Under the pieces are notes generated by a model that did no database searches, was not told the origin of the DNA, and saw only the letters and a program-made list of their open reading frames with translations. A DNA stretch of 13,235 nucleotides from Nanoarchaeales archaeon. GTDB lineage: Archaea; Nanobdellota; Nanobdellia; Woesearchaeales; UBA583. The first letter of the stretch is position 1. Each line of letters starts with the position of its first letter. The stretch is taken from NCBI GenBank assembly GCA_013215525.1, contig JABSQY010000043.1, forward strand, positions 1 to 13,235. The letters are read 5' to 3'. Positions 5,717 through 12,530 of this stretch are shown one piece after another. Both the position numbers and the translations under genes were made by a program.

Positions 5717-6157
5717 ATGACAGAATACAATACTTATCAAAATAAATCAGCATTTACTGGATTAATTCAAATAGTTGGGGTAGTAGTTGGAGCAGGAGTT
5801 ACATTAGCTGGGTATTCAGAATTTAACCAATATTTAAAAGATGTTGAAAGAGATAATAATATTGTAAGTTCAATTCATAAACGGGCTGCTTTATCAAAAA
5901 GACTTGATGAAATATTACAATTAGATTCAGGAAAGTTTGAAATTAAAGTCTCTGATTCTAAAAGTGATTTAGAATTAACTTGTGTTTATGAACTTAAAGA
6001 AGGTTCTACGAAACGAGATTTTTATAATTTAGGAAATCCTATACATCCATCAGAAATCACTCATAATGGGAAGTTAATTAACTTAAATAATAAACATCAT
6101 TCATACTTTAACACTAGGTGTTTTAATAATTTTAGAAATGAAAATAATTTTTCTTAA
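5717..6157 (+). CDS. Small membrane-anchored orphan protein
   Basis: Unrecognised. With the ATG at 5717 the product has 146 residues: a short polar N-terminus, one glycine/valine-rich membrane segment at about 14-33 (LIQIVGVVVGAGVTLAG), a charged helical stretch (37-68) and a C-terminal part predicted as beta-rich (73-95, FEIKVSD and LELTCVYEL). The end is very rich in Asn, His and Phe. An in-frame GTG at 5660 would add 19 residues, but the TATA box at 5688-5697 places transcription start at the ATG, so I prefer the shorter form. It converges on the Lrp-like gene with only 4 bases between stops. Its low-complexity, Asn-rich end resembles a fast-evolving or recently acquired gene. Confidence 0.72.
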   Translation: MTEYNTYQNKSAFTGLIQIVGVVVGAGVTLAGYSEFNQYLKDVERDNNIVSSIHKRAALSKRLDEILQLDSGKFEIKVSDSKSDLELTCVYELKEGSTKRDFYNLGNPIHPSEITHNGKLINLNNKHHSYFNTRCFNNFRNENNFS

Positions 6158-6161
6158 ATTT

Positions 6162-7136
6162 TTATAATAATGTTTTTGGAATATAATTAATTTTAATTTC
6201 ATCAAATAAAAGAGCCGTTTCATATATTTTAATTAAATCTGAAAATTTTTCTTTTAGTTCAAATAGTACTTCTCTGAACTCACGTGGTGTTTTTACGTGT
6301 ATGTCTAAAGTTGAGTTATATATTCCTATTGTGTGAGTGATATAATATATTTGTTTATGTTTTTTACAATATGAAATGAATTCATGTTGTCTTTGTGGTG
6401 TTGATTTATCAAATTTAATCATTAAAGAATACCAACTGTATCCTAATTTAGATACATCAATTTTTGTTTTAAATCCTGTAATGATTTTATTTTTCAGTAA
6501 TTTTTTTAAATGATAATTAATTGTGTGAACAGGAATTTTAAGATTGTTTGAAATTTCAACAATACTTTTTTTAGCATTTTGAGAAATTTCAATTAAAATA
6601 TTTTTTTCAATTTTATTTAATTGAACTTTATCTTTGTTTGAAGTTTGTTCTATTGATTCAAAATTTTGTTCTTTTAATCCTGATTTGTATGTTGTTTGTA
6701 CACTGCTGATGTGTGTTATTTGTTCGTATTCGTGGATATAATCTCCACAAATTTCCAATAATTCATTTAAAAAGTAATTATATTGTTCAATATTTTTAGA
6801 GTAAATTGATAAAAACACATCCCATCGTCCAAGGCTTGTTGTTAGCCATCCAATGTAGTCTAATTTGTTTATTTTTTCAAGTAGTTCTTCTTCTTGTTTT
6901 TTATTTATTTTTTGTAGTTGTAAAAATATGTAATTTGTACTTAGTCCAAGTGTTGCAACGTCTAAAATAGTATGATAATTTAATAAAATTTTATTTTTTT
7001 CGAGGTTTTGAATTCTATAACTTACAACTTGTTTTGATAAACCAACTTCTTTTGCAATTTGAGAGTCTGTGGCTCTGGAATTTTTATCAAGTTGAGATAT
7101 GATTTTTCTATCTTTTTCATCAATTTTATAGTCCAT
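6162..7136 (-). CDS. Lrp/AsnC-family regulator with two tandem HTH-RAM units
   Basis: DNA-binding transcriptional regulator. The 324 residues contain two Lrp-like halves. In the first, a winged HTH (about 5-53: DEKDRKIISQLDKNSRATDSQIAKEVG, then LSKQVVSYRIQNLEKNKI) is followed by a ligand-binding-type RAM domain (about 66-145). In the second, an HTH (about 174-221: LNKIEKNILIEISQNAKKS, then IPVHTINYHLKKLLKNKIITG) is followed by a RAM-like domain (about 233-315). Classic Lrp proteins are about 150 residues with one unit, so this is a fused, pseudo-dimeric form. A TTTATATAG-type box 26 bases before the ATG makes it leaderless. No amino acid metabolism gene is adjacent, so targets and effector are unknown. 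Confidence 0.88.
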   Translation of the reverse strand: MDYKIDEKDRKIISQLDKNSRATDSQIAKEVGLSKQVVSYRIQNLEKNKILLNYHTILDVATLGLSTNYIFLQLQKINKKQEEELLEKINKLDYIGWLTTSLGRWDVFLSIYSKNIEQYNYFLNELLEICGDYIHEYEQITHISSVQTTYKSGLKEQNFESIEQTSNKDKVQLNKIEKNILIEISQNAKKSIVEISNNLKIPVHTINYHLKKLLKNKIITGFKTKIDVSKLGYSWYSLMIKFDKSTPQRQHEFISYCKKHKQIYYITHTIGIYNSTLDIHVKTPREFREVLFELKEKFSDLIKIYETALLFDEIKINYIPKTLL

Positions 7137-7157
7137 ATATAACTTAATAAGAAATAG

Positions 7158-7166
7158 TTTATATAG
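7158..7166 (-). promoter_or_regulatory. TATA box of the Lrp-like gene
   Basis: CTATATAAA on the minus strand, centred 26 bases before the ATG at 7136. Confidence 0.6.
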
Positions 7167-7200
7167 ATTTGTTGTTTTGACAAAAAAATGACTACTTTTG

Positions 7201-7213
7201 TTTTATATAATAA
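7201..7213 (+). promoter_or_regulatory. TATA box of the repeat-containing orphan gene
   Basis: TTTTATATAATAA, centred about 26 bases before the ATG at 7232. It lies 35-55 bases from the divergent Lrp-like gene's box, so the two promoters sit close together and could share control. Confidence 0.6.
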
Positions 7214-7231
7214 TATAACTTATTTATTTGT

Positions 7232-8152
7232 ATGGAAAATCAAAACAAAATTAATAATTGTGAAATAACAAAAAAAGAATTAAATGAACTGAGTAATATA
7301 TATGGTGTTGAATTTGAAACATTTGAAAATGATTTAGGAAAATTAGATTTTAGGATGATTGGTGAAACTCAAAGTGGGTGGTATAGTTCAACTAAACATT
7401 TAAATGAGGATTTTGAGATTGAAAAAGAAAGACAAAGATTAGAAAATAAATATGATGTTGAAATTAAAGCTCAAACTAATACACATAATGGGAGGGGAAA
7501 AGAACATGCATCTTTATGTAGTTTAGTTGGGGATAACTCTACTTTTACTAGTTTAGGGGATTTAGAATATCTCTTGGAATTTGATGGTCTTAAAATTACT
7601 GGTGAATCTATGCCTATTGAAGATAAAACTCCTTTTAGAAAAATCAAAAAAATTGATGATTTAGATGGAATTGTGTTTGAACTTAGGGAATATGAACGAA
7701 GGGAGTTAGATGATTTTTCTAAAGAATATGGTGTCAAAATTAATACACAAATTTCAAATAGTAAAGGTTGTAGGGTCGTTAGTTATACTGGTGAAATTAC
7801 TGGAATTGGAGTTCAAATAAACGAGAGTCAAAGTTTAAATCATTTTAAAAGAATTGTTGATTGTGAAACTACTTCTGTGAAACTTTCAAAACAACTAGAT
7901 TGTAATATTAGTTATGAACTAGTCCAACATTCAATGTGGGTCACTAGTGAATTTAGTTTATTATCTCCTTGTGGGGAAAAATCTAAACTCTATAGGTCTT
8001 GTAAGTTAGTTGATGCTTATAACACTGGAACTTTAAAAAATGTTGATGGAGATTTATTAAATTTTGGAAGTGAAAATAGAAATATGCCTATTAAAACAAT
8101 AAAATCTAAACTAATTTCTATTAAAAATTTTATTGGAGATAAATTATTTTAA
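7232..8152 (+). CDS. Orphan soluble protein with internal repeats
   Basis: No known family. The 306 residues are hydrophilic with no membrane segment, and appear built from repeats of a charged helix followed by beta strands. Best pair: KKELNELSNIYGVEFET (14-30) and RRELDDFSKEYGVKINT (156-172), which share the pattern ELxxxSxxYGV. A third, weaker copy is RQRLENKYDVEIKAQT (67-82), and a fourth may lie near 217-232. Each copy is followed by a Gly/Asn-rich turn. The C-terminus (288-306) is basic. The gene begins behind its own TATA box, diverges from the Lrp-like gene, and is followed after 18 bases by a membrane-protein gene. Both products begin MEN, and the pair probably forms one transcript. 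Confidence 0.75.
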   Translation: MENQNKINNCEITKKELNELSNIYGVEFETFENDLGKLDFRMIGETQSGWYSSTKHLNEDFEIEKERQRLENKYDVEIKAQTNTHNGRGKEHASLCSLVGDNSTFTSLGDLEYLLEFDGLKITGESMPIEDKTPFRKIKKIDDLDGIVFELREYERRELDDFSKEYGVKINTQISNSKGCRVVSYTGEITGIGVQINESQSLNHFKRIVDCETTSVKLSKQLDCNISYELVQHSMWVTSEFSLLSPCGEKSKLYRSCKLVDAYNTGTLKNVDGDLLNFGSENRNMPIKTIKSKLISIKNFIGDKLF

Positions 8153-8170
8153 TAATTATAATACTTAAAA

Positions 8171-8767
8171 ATGGAAAACAACACGAATAAAACAAAAATT
8201 TCAAGATATGACAATTTATGTTTGAATGGACTTGAAAAATTAGTTGAAGGTTATAATGTTGCTTATGATAAGTGTCCTAAACTAACTAATTTAGTTTCTA
8301 CTGTGGTTGGAACTTGTGGAGGGGATTATATTGCTAAAACTTTTATTGGTGGTGAATCTATGGATTCACGTGATTTGGCATATACATTTGGTGCTGCTGT
8401 GTTTCAATCGTATATTTATCCAAAAATTTTAGAAATTAGTAGCAAAAGTGTTGATAGTGGACTTTGTGGAAAAGTTTATGAAAAATTAGGAATTAATAAA
8501 AAATTGGGGAAGGCATTAAATTTATCTTTAATATTTTATCCTTTAACAGTTGGTTATTTAAGTTTATTAGATTTAAAAAATGATAATCCTATTGTAGAAA
8601 ATATAAAAGAAAACGCAATTAAAACTTTTGTACTTTCAATTCCTTATTTTGCTGCTGATTATTGTGTCGCAAATAAAGTTAAAGAAAAATATATGATGCC
8701 TATTTATTCAATTTGTGAGTTAACTCATAATACAATTACTGCTGGAATTAGTGTTATGAATAAATAA
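8171..8767 (+). CDS. Small membrane protein, faintly Mpv17-like
   Basis: The 198 residues show moderately hydrophobic segments near 40-57, 70-87, 117-134 and 150-167 and a last one near 176-194. The stretch AYDKCPKLTNLVSTVVGTCGG, with GDYIAK, DSRDL and QSYIYP after it (31-84), has the order of features seen in Mpv17/PMP22 proteins (Tyr, Pro, Thr, then Gly-Asp, then Asp-x-Arg, then a Gly- and Pro-containing helix), but I cannot confirm this without a profile search, and the C-terminal half lacks obvious Mpv17 signatures. It starts 18 bases after the upstream gene with no clear TATA box or ribosome binding site, so it is probably the second gene of that unit. A perfect 15-base-pair hairpin follows. 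Confidence 0.72.
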   Translation: MENNTNKTKISRYDNLCLNGLEKLVEGYNVAYDKCPKLTNLVSTVVGTCGGDYIAKTFIGGESMDSRDLAYTFGAAVFQSYIYPKILEISSKSVDSGLCGKVYEKLGINKKLGKALNLSLIFYPLTVGYLSLLDLKNDNPIVENIKENAIKTFVLSIPYFAADYCVANKVKEKYMMPIYSICELTHNTITAGISVMNK

Positions 8768-8801
8768 TTAATTTATTAAAAAAGAGTTTAATAAATTAAT
8801 T
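8766..8801. terminator. Perfect 15-base-pair hairpin between convergent genes
   Basis: AATTAATTTATTAAA (8766-8780) pairs completely with 8787-8801 around a 6-base loop. It overlaps the end of the plus-strand stop codon and stops 8 bases short of the minus-strand gene's end, so it can serve both transcripts. Confidence 0.5.
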
Positions 8802-8809
8802 TAATTTAA

Positions 8810-9391
8810 TTAATTTCCTTTAACAATTCCAATTAAATAAATTAGGTATTGTGTTAGCAGTGTTACTGCGAGAAGCGTGTATGTGATTATTTCTACAAAT
8901 AAAACTCTTTGCCAGGATACATTAAATAAATTTTTTAAATTAATTGTTGAATTTACAATATAGTAAATCGCTGAAACTATCATCAGTGTTGAAGTTATAG
9001 CAATTATAAAACTATTCTCTGAAAGTGTTTTAATTAAGTTTATTGTATTTCCAATAAATACAAATCCTAATGTTAAAAAGAGATATGTTAAGTAACTTTG
9101 TAGGAATTTTTTTTTAAGTTTTTCAAATGCTGATAGGAATAAATACATAAATGAAAATATTATTAAAAAAAATATTGGAGCTCCAATAAATACTATAAAA
9201 AATACACTTGACATAGATTGATACTGATATGTTAATGTTGTTTTAATAAATGTTATAAAAAAAATTAAGATTAGAAAGATTAAATTTGCTAATAATAATT
9301 TATTTGTTGAGATACTTTTTGTAAATGTGTCCAGCTTGTAAAATGATTGAAATATTTGAATGAATGAAATTTGATTATTTTTTGTTTTCAT
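8810..9391 (-). CDS. Five-helix membrane protein, Yip1-like
   Basis: The 193 residues hold five membrane helices (about 32-50, 62-88, 98-118, 126-147 and 163-188) after a short polar start. The arrangement, the size and the pattern of long helices with a KKKF/SY connection between helices two and three resemble Yip1-domain proteins, which are common in archaea and of unknown function there. No catalytic motif is present. The C-terminus is short (VKGN). The ATG lies 26 bases from a TATA element that also fits the divergent pilin-like gene, suggesting joint expression. It converges with the 8171-8767 gene. The family call rests on topology alone. Confidence 0.78.
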   Translation of the reverse strand: MKTKNNQISFIQIFQSFYKLDTFTKSISTNKLLLANLIFLILIFFITFIKTTLTYQYQSMSSVFFIVFIGAPIFFLIIFSFMYLFLSAFEKLKKKFLQSYLTYLFLTLGFVFIGNTINLIKTLSENSFIIAITSTLMIVSAIYYIVNSTINLKNLFNVSWQRVLFVEIITYTLLAVTLLTQYLIYLIGIVKGN

Positions 9392-9412
9392 AATTAATTA
9401 TGAGTTATGAAA

Positions 9413-9427
9413 GTTTATAAATATATT
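9413..9427. promoter_or_regulatory. Shared TATA element of two divergent genes
   Basis: TTTATAAATATATTT lies 26 bases (9417) from the minus-strand start at 9391 and 26 bases (9421) from the plus-strand start at 9447. No other TATA-like box fits both distances; the one nearby AT stretch (9431-9440) is only about 12 bases from 9447. Confidence 0.55.
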
Positions 9428-9446
9428 TGATAATTTATAAGGTATA

Positions 9447-9971
9447 GTGGTTAAATATAATACTTTGAAATCTTTTTCAAAATCAGCACAAGTTAAATTT
9501 GGAGAAACTATCGGTGTTATTTTTATTGTGTACCTTGTAATTGTTGTAGGTTTTATTTGGTATAATAATTCTAATTCTAAAGCAATTACTGAGATGATTG
9601 AGAAACAAGATAAACAAGGAGCTTTTGAGAGATATGATTATATTTTAAAATTAAATTTAATTCACAAATCTGAATTAGGTTATATTGACAAAGAATTTGA
9701 TAAGACTTCTTTAGATGCTATGGCGAATTATTCGCAGAGCGTAACTGGGAAAGAATTTTTTAGGCGTAAATTAGGTACTTCTTTGGTTACTTTTAGTTTG
9801 TATGATATTGATATGAATTCTTTATATAATATTACTGTTTATAATAATACTCCTGTTGATCAAAGGTTTAAACAAACTTCGTATCGTACGCTTGTTCCTG
9901 TTTATGATGGGATTAAAAAAACTAGTTACATTGGCGTTTTAGAAATATTAGATTTTAATGTTGTTAATTGA
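9447..9971 (+). CDS. Membrane-anchored, pilin-like secreted protein
   Basis: The 174 residues begin with a short basic N-terminus, then KSAQVKFGETIGVIFIVYLVIVVGF: a charged lead, a Glu (E20) at the entry of one hydrophobic helix (21-39) and a long outside-facing domain (40-174) with little cysteine. That layout is the one of type IV pilin-like proteins, in which a prepilin peptidase cuts before the helix; the cut site here is not certain. The start is a GTG; no ATG lies upstream, and the spacing of 26 bases from the shared TATA element supports it. It ends in TGA. An ordinary single-pass anchored protein is the alternative. No assembly ATPase or platform gene is in the window. Confidence 0.72.
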   Translation: MVKYNTLKSFSKSAQVKFGETIGVIFIVYLVIVVGFIWYNNSNSKAITEMIEKQDKQGAFERYDYILKLNLIHKSELGYIDKEFDKTSLDAMANYSQSVTGKEFFRRKLGTSLVTFSLYDIDMNSLYNITVYNNTPVDQRFKQTSYRTLVPVYDGIKKTSYIGVLEILDFNVVN

Positions 9972-9975
9972 TTAT

Positions 9976-9996
9976 ATAAAAATCTTTGATTTTTAT
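9976..9996. terminator. Hairpin between convergent genes
   Basis: ATAAAAATC (9976-9984) pairs perfectly with GATTTTTAT (9988-9996) across a TTT loop. It overlaps the minus-strand stop codon and follows the plus-strand stop by 4 bases. T-rich sequence flanks it on both strands. Confidence 0.5.
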
Positions 9997-10451
9997 TTTA
10001 TAATTTTTTTAATCCATTTAATATATTCTTCTTTCAATTTTAGATTACTTATTATAAATTCTATTCCTTTCATTTTTTCATTTTCTATATTATCTTTAGT
10101 TTCTTCTAGATGAGTTAAATTATTGTTAGTATAAATTAGTATTTGTGGTAATTCACTCATTTTATCCTTGTATGTTTGTAGAAATTGGTTTGCGAAATCG
10201 CTGTATGGATTAATTAAATTATCTTTATGTCCATATACGGAGAAATCTCCATTTATGTCTGAGGGAGTAATTAGTGGTAATACTAATCCAGCGTAGTCTT
10301 CATTAAAATTAATTTTTTTTTTAATGATGTCTTGGATTGAGAGTATAATCTGTTTTGCACCTAATTTTTTATTTTTCATTTCTGAAAATGTAGGGGATAT
10401 GTATATTCCATCTTTATTTAATGTATAACCAAGTATTAATATTTTTTTCAT
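9993..10451 (-). CDS. Orphan soluble protein
   Basis: Not recognised. The 152 residues start MKKILILGYTLNKDGIYISP, a beta strand followed by a turn as in Rossmann-like folds, and contain further likely strands at YAGLVLPL (53-60) and LPQILIYTN (100-108) and helices between and after them, with a basic helix KEEYIKWIKKIIK at the end. An alternating beta/alpha fold, such as a flavodoxin-like or receiver-like one, is possible, but no nucleotide-binding or phosphoacceptor motif stands out. There is no signal or membrane segment. It has its own TATA box 28 bases upstream and lies downstream of the disrupted hydrolase gene on the same strand, 99 bases away. Confidence 0.72.
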   Translation of the reverse strand: MKKILILGYTLNKDGIYISPTFSEMKNKKLGAKQIILSIQDIIKKKINFNEDYAGLVLPLITPSDINGDFSVYGHKDNLINPYSDFANQFLQTYKDKMSELPQILIYTNNNLTHLEETKDNIENEKMKGIEFIISNLKLKEEYIKWIKKIIK

Positions 10452-10474
10452 ATTATCTATTTAATGGATTTTAA

Positions 10475-10485
10475 CTTATATAAAT
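10475..10485 (-). promoter_or_regulatory. TATA box of the orphan gene 9993-10451
   Basis: ATTTATATAAG on the minus strand, centred about 28-29 bases before the ATG at 10451. Confidence 0.5.
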
Positions 10486-10550
10486 CTTACTAGTTGTGAT
10501 ATTTTCAATTTTTTATTTTTATATAGTTTAATTTATAATTATCTTCTTTT

Positions 10551-10811
10551 TCATTTAGATAAATAATCTAAAGTTTTTTCATAAAGCGAGTCATCTGTTC
10601 CTTCTTCAAGAAAACCGTGGGATGCACCTTTTATTTCTTCAAATGTATATTCTACATTTATATATTTTAAATTATTTTTCCATCCAATTTTAAAATCACT
10701 ATTTTGCGCTACAAAAATTCCTAATGGGACTTTTATATTTTTTAATAATCTTTTATCATTAATATTTTCCCAATCTATTTTTAGTTGTTTTCCAATTAAA
10801 AAAGTAACTCC
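10551..10811 (-). pseudogene. C-terminal part of the alpha/beta hydrolase, beyond an in-frame TGA
   Basis: After the TGA at 10812-10814 the same frame stays open for 86 codons and closes at TGA 10551-10553. The translation continues the hydrolase: GVTFLIGKQLKIDW, then VPLGIFVAQNSDF (D191 of the joined protein, the usual place of the catalytic Asp) and IKGASHGFLEEG (H217, catalytic His before the last helix), ending in YEKTLDYLSK. No start codon with a promoter is visible for it, so alone it is probably not translated. Either the gene is recently inactivated by one change (TGG to TGA would do), or the TGA is read through, or it is a sequencing error. Confidence 0.75.
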
Positions 10812-11267
10812 TCAATTTATTATATATGAATTTAAATTTTCAATATATGTTAATGAACTTATACTATTTTTCTTTAATGATAGTGCGGGGTCCCATAATG
10901 AGATTTTATCAATTCCTTCTAAATCACAATCTAATACTACAAATCCTAGGCTGTGACATACTAGGTATATTTTTTTATATTTTCCTTTAAAGTATTCTAT
11001 AACTGTGTTAGTGTCCTCAGTAAATGTTCCAATACTACATTCTTCTAGAATTCTTCCATTACTTTCTCCTGAATATAAACTAAATCTAAATGTGTGGTAT
11101 CCTTTAGTTTTAAAAAATTTTGAAGCATTAAAATTTAGTCTGTGGTCTTTGTCATCTGATAGTCCGTGAACAAATATGATTAATTTATCATCTTTATCAT
11201 TTGTATAGTTTAAAGTTCCATCAATTATGTTATTGTCATTTGTTGATATTTTAATACTTTCTTCCAT
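10812..11267 (-). CDS. Alpha/beta hydrolase, N-terminal part ending at an in-frame TGA
   Basis: Serine hydrolase of the alpha/beta fold, cytoplasmic (no signal peptide). The 151 residues before the TGA include the oxyanion-hole loop FVHGLSDDKDHR (32-43), a strand TFRFSLYSGESNGR, and the nucleophile elbow VCHSLGF with S106 (CxSxG in place of the usual GxSxG). The acid and histidine of the triad lie after the stop, in 10551-10811, so this piece alone lacks two of three catalytic residues and should not be active. A complete protein would be 238 residues, normal for small members of the family. The ATG is 27 bases from a TATA box. Substrate unknown; esterase or peptidase-like activity is typical. 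Confidence 0.78.
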   Translation of the reverse strand: MEESIKISTNDNNIIDGTLNYTNDKDDKLIIFVHGLSDDKDHRLNFNASKFFKTKGYHTFRFSLYSGESNGRILEECSIGTFTEDTNTVIEYFKGKYKKIYLVCHSLGFVVLDCDLEGIDKISLWDPALSLKKNSISSLTYIENLNSYIIN

Positions 11268-11287
11268 AATTTATCTTAACTTTAATT

Positions 11288-11300
11288 CTTTATAAATATA
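11288..11300 (-). promoter_or_regulatory. TATA box of the hydrolase gene
   Basis: The plus strand reads CTTTATAAATATA; on the minus strand this gives TATATTTATAAAG, centred about 27 bases before the ATG at 11267. Confidence 0.5.
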
Positions 11301-11336
11301 TTTTATTTGTTTATAATTTGTTTATTGTTTAGATAG

Positions 11337-11345
11337 ATATATAAA
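11337..11345 (+). promoter_or_regulatory. TATA box of the tailed membrane protein gene
   Basis: ATATATAAA, centred about 27 bases before the ATG at 11368. Confidence 0.55.
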
Positions 11346-11367
11346 TTATTTTAGTTTAGTATTAATT

Positions 11368-11817
11368 ATGAGTAATGATACTACAAAATTATTAAATAAT
11401 ATTCAATATTTTTTATCTTCAATTTTAGCTATTTGTTTTATGATTGGAATTTTTCCTTTTTTGTATTCCAAAGTTGTGTTAGTTGTTGCAATGTGTTTAG
11501 GAGTTCAAGTTCTTATTTCGATTATGCGTGGACGTTTGTTAAATGTTTTTTTTGAAATTTTTTTAGTTGGACTTGCAGGAATTTCTTTGATTCCAATTAT
11601 TGGTTTAGTTACAAGCTTTGCTGCAATGATTGTTTGTATTTTAGAGATGGCAGCTTTTAAGAATGGAGTTTTGTACAAACAGATGGATATGAGAGCTTTT
11701 ACTTCAAAGAGCGGATTTAAAAATAAATCTTCTAGTTCTTCTGGGTCACGTAAAAAACCTGCTCAAATTAAAAAGCCTAAAGTTGAGTTTAGCGAAGCTG
11801 ACTTTGATGAGAAATAA
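11368..11817 (+). CDS. Four-helix membrane protein with charged cytoplasmic tail
   Basis: Unrecognised. The 149 residues have hydrophobic helices near 13-32, 34-53, 58-80 and 80-96, a short basic loop (RGR at 54-56), then a soluble tail. The tail starts with KQMDMRAF, runs through a Ser-rich linker (113-127) and ends with a basic-then-acidic peptide (KKPAQIKKPKVEF, then SEADFDEK). The tail peptide is duplicated 780 bases downstream (12531-12596), so it appears to be a module of its own, perhaps a docking or targeting segment. A TATA box 26 bases upstream supports a leaderless mRNA and this start. No enzyme motif is present. Confidence 0.78.
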   Translation: MSNDTTKLLNNIQYFLSSILAICFMIGIFPFLYSKVVLVVAMCLGVQVLISIMRGRLLNVFFEIFLVGLAGISLIPIIGLVTSFAAMIVCILEMAAFKNGVLYKQMDMRAFTSKSGFKNKSSSSSGSRKKPAQIKKPKVEFSEADFDEK

Positions 11818-11850
11818 TTCAATTTAACTTGTCGTTACTACTAGTGAAGT

Positions 11851-11860
11851 TTTATAAATA
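11851..11860 (+). promoter_or_regulatory. TATA box of orphan gene 11880-12503
   Basis: TTTATAAATA, centred about 25 bases before the ATG at 11880. Confidence 0.6.
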
Positions 11861-11879
11861 ATATTAAATTAATATTTTT

Positions 11880-12503
11880 ATGTATTTTCCTAAAAGAATT
11901 CAAAAAGATGGACTTGAATTAGAATTACTAGATAGTTCAACTAGTGAAAAACTTGAATATGGTTTAGGAAATAAACATGATACTTCTAAACCTTATGTGA
12001 GATTAAATTATAGTCCAATGATTAAAAATTTATGTATAACTGAGATGTTTAAACGTGTTGATAATCCAAAATTAAAAATTCCTAATTTATTTGAACGTGT
12101 TTTAAATTTAACTTCTGATTTTTTAGATATTTATTCAATTAGTATTAAAAAACTAGCTGAACCTTCTACTTGTTCAATTCTTGGAAAATTAGGTTTATTA
12201 AATTTTAATTTGGATGAACTTTTAAATTCCAATCAACTTTTAAATATAAAAACTAGTGATGATTTTTATAAAATTTTAGAGTTGTCTGGTGAATTGGATT
12301 TAGATGAATTACCTGATTTAGAAAATTCTCCATTTTTAAAAAAATTATATTCTTTAGGATATTGTAATATTATTTTATCTCAGCCAGATTCTGAACATAA
12401 TTATTTATTAGGAAAGAATTTACTTTGTGAGGGGAGTTTTGATGATGTGAAATTTAGAAGTACCGGGGGATTTGGTATAAATTATTTAACTGCGTATAAA
12501 TAA
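11880..12503 (+). CDS. Orphan, Leu/Asp-rich soluble protein
   Basis: Not recognised. The 207 residues have no signal, membrane segment or clear motif. The N-terminal third contains GLGNKHDTSKPYVRLNY; the centre is helical and rich in Leu, Asn and Asp (for example LDLDELPDLENSPFLKKLYSLGY at about 140-162); the end is STGGFGINYLTAYK. The segment LGNKHDT faintly resembles LTGKHDDT in the next gene's product (12720-13133), too short to claim homology. It has its own TATA box with standard spacing. Ten codons beyond its stop, in the same frame, begins the stray copy of the 11368-11817 tail. Such orphan, AT-rich genes without neighbours of known function suggest rapidly evolving or acquired DNA. 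Confidence 0.7.
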   Translation: MYFPKRIQKDGLELELLDSSTSEKLEYGLGNKHDTSKPYVRLNYSPMIKNLCITEMFKRVDNPKLKIPNLFERVLNLTSDFLDIYSISIKKLAEPSTCSILGKLGLLNFNLDELLNSNQLLNIKTSDDFYKILELSGELDLDELPDLENSPFLKKLYSLGYCNIILSQPDSEHNYLLGKNLLCEGSFDDVKFRSTGGFGINYLTAYK

Positions 12504-12530
12504 TTTATTAAATTTAAATTTTTATTTTCC

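Noticed and set aside
10812..10814. TGA as a selenocysteine codon in the hydrolase
   Set aside because: The position is far from the catalytic residues, alpha/beta hydrolases are not known selenoproteins, I saw no SECIS-like hairpin after the gene, and a Trp codon one base away is simpler.
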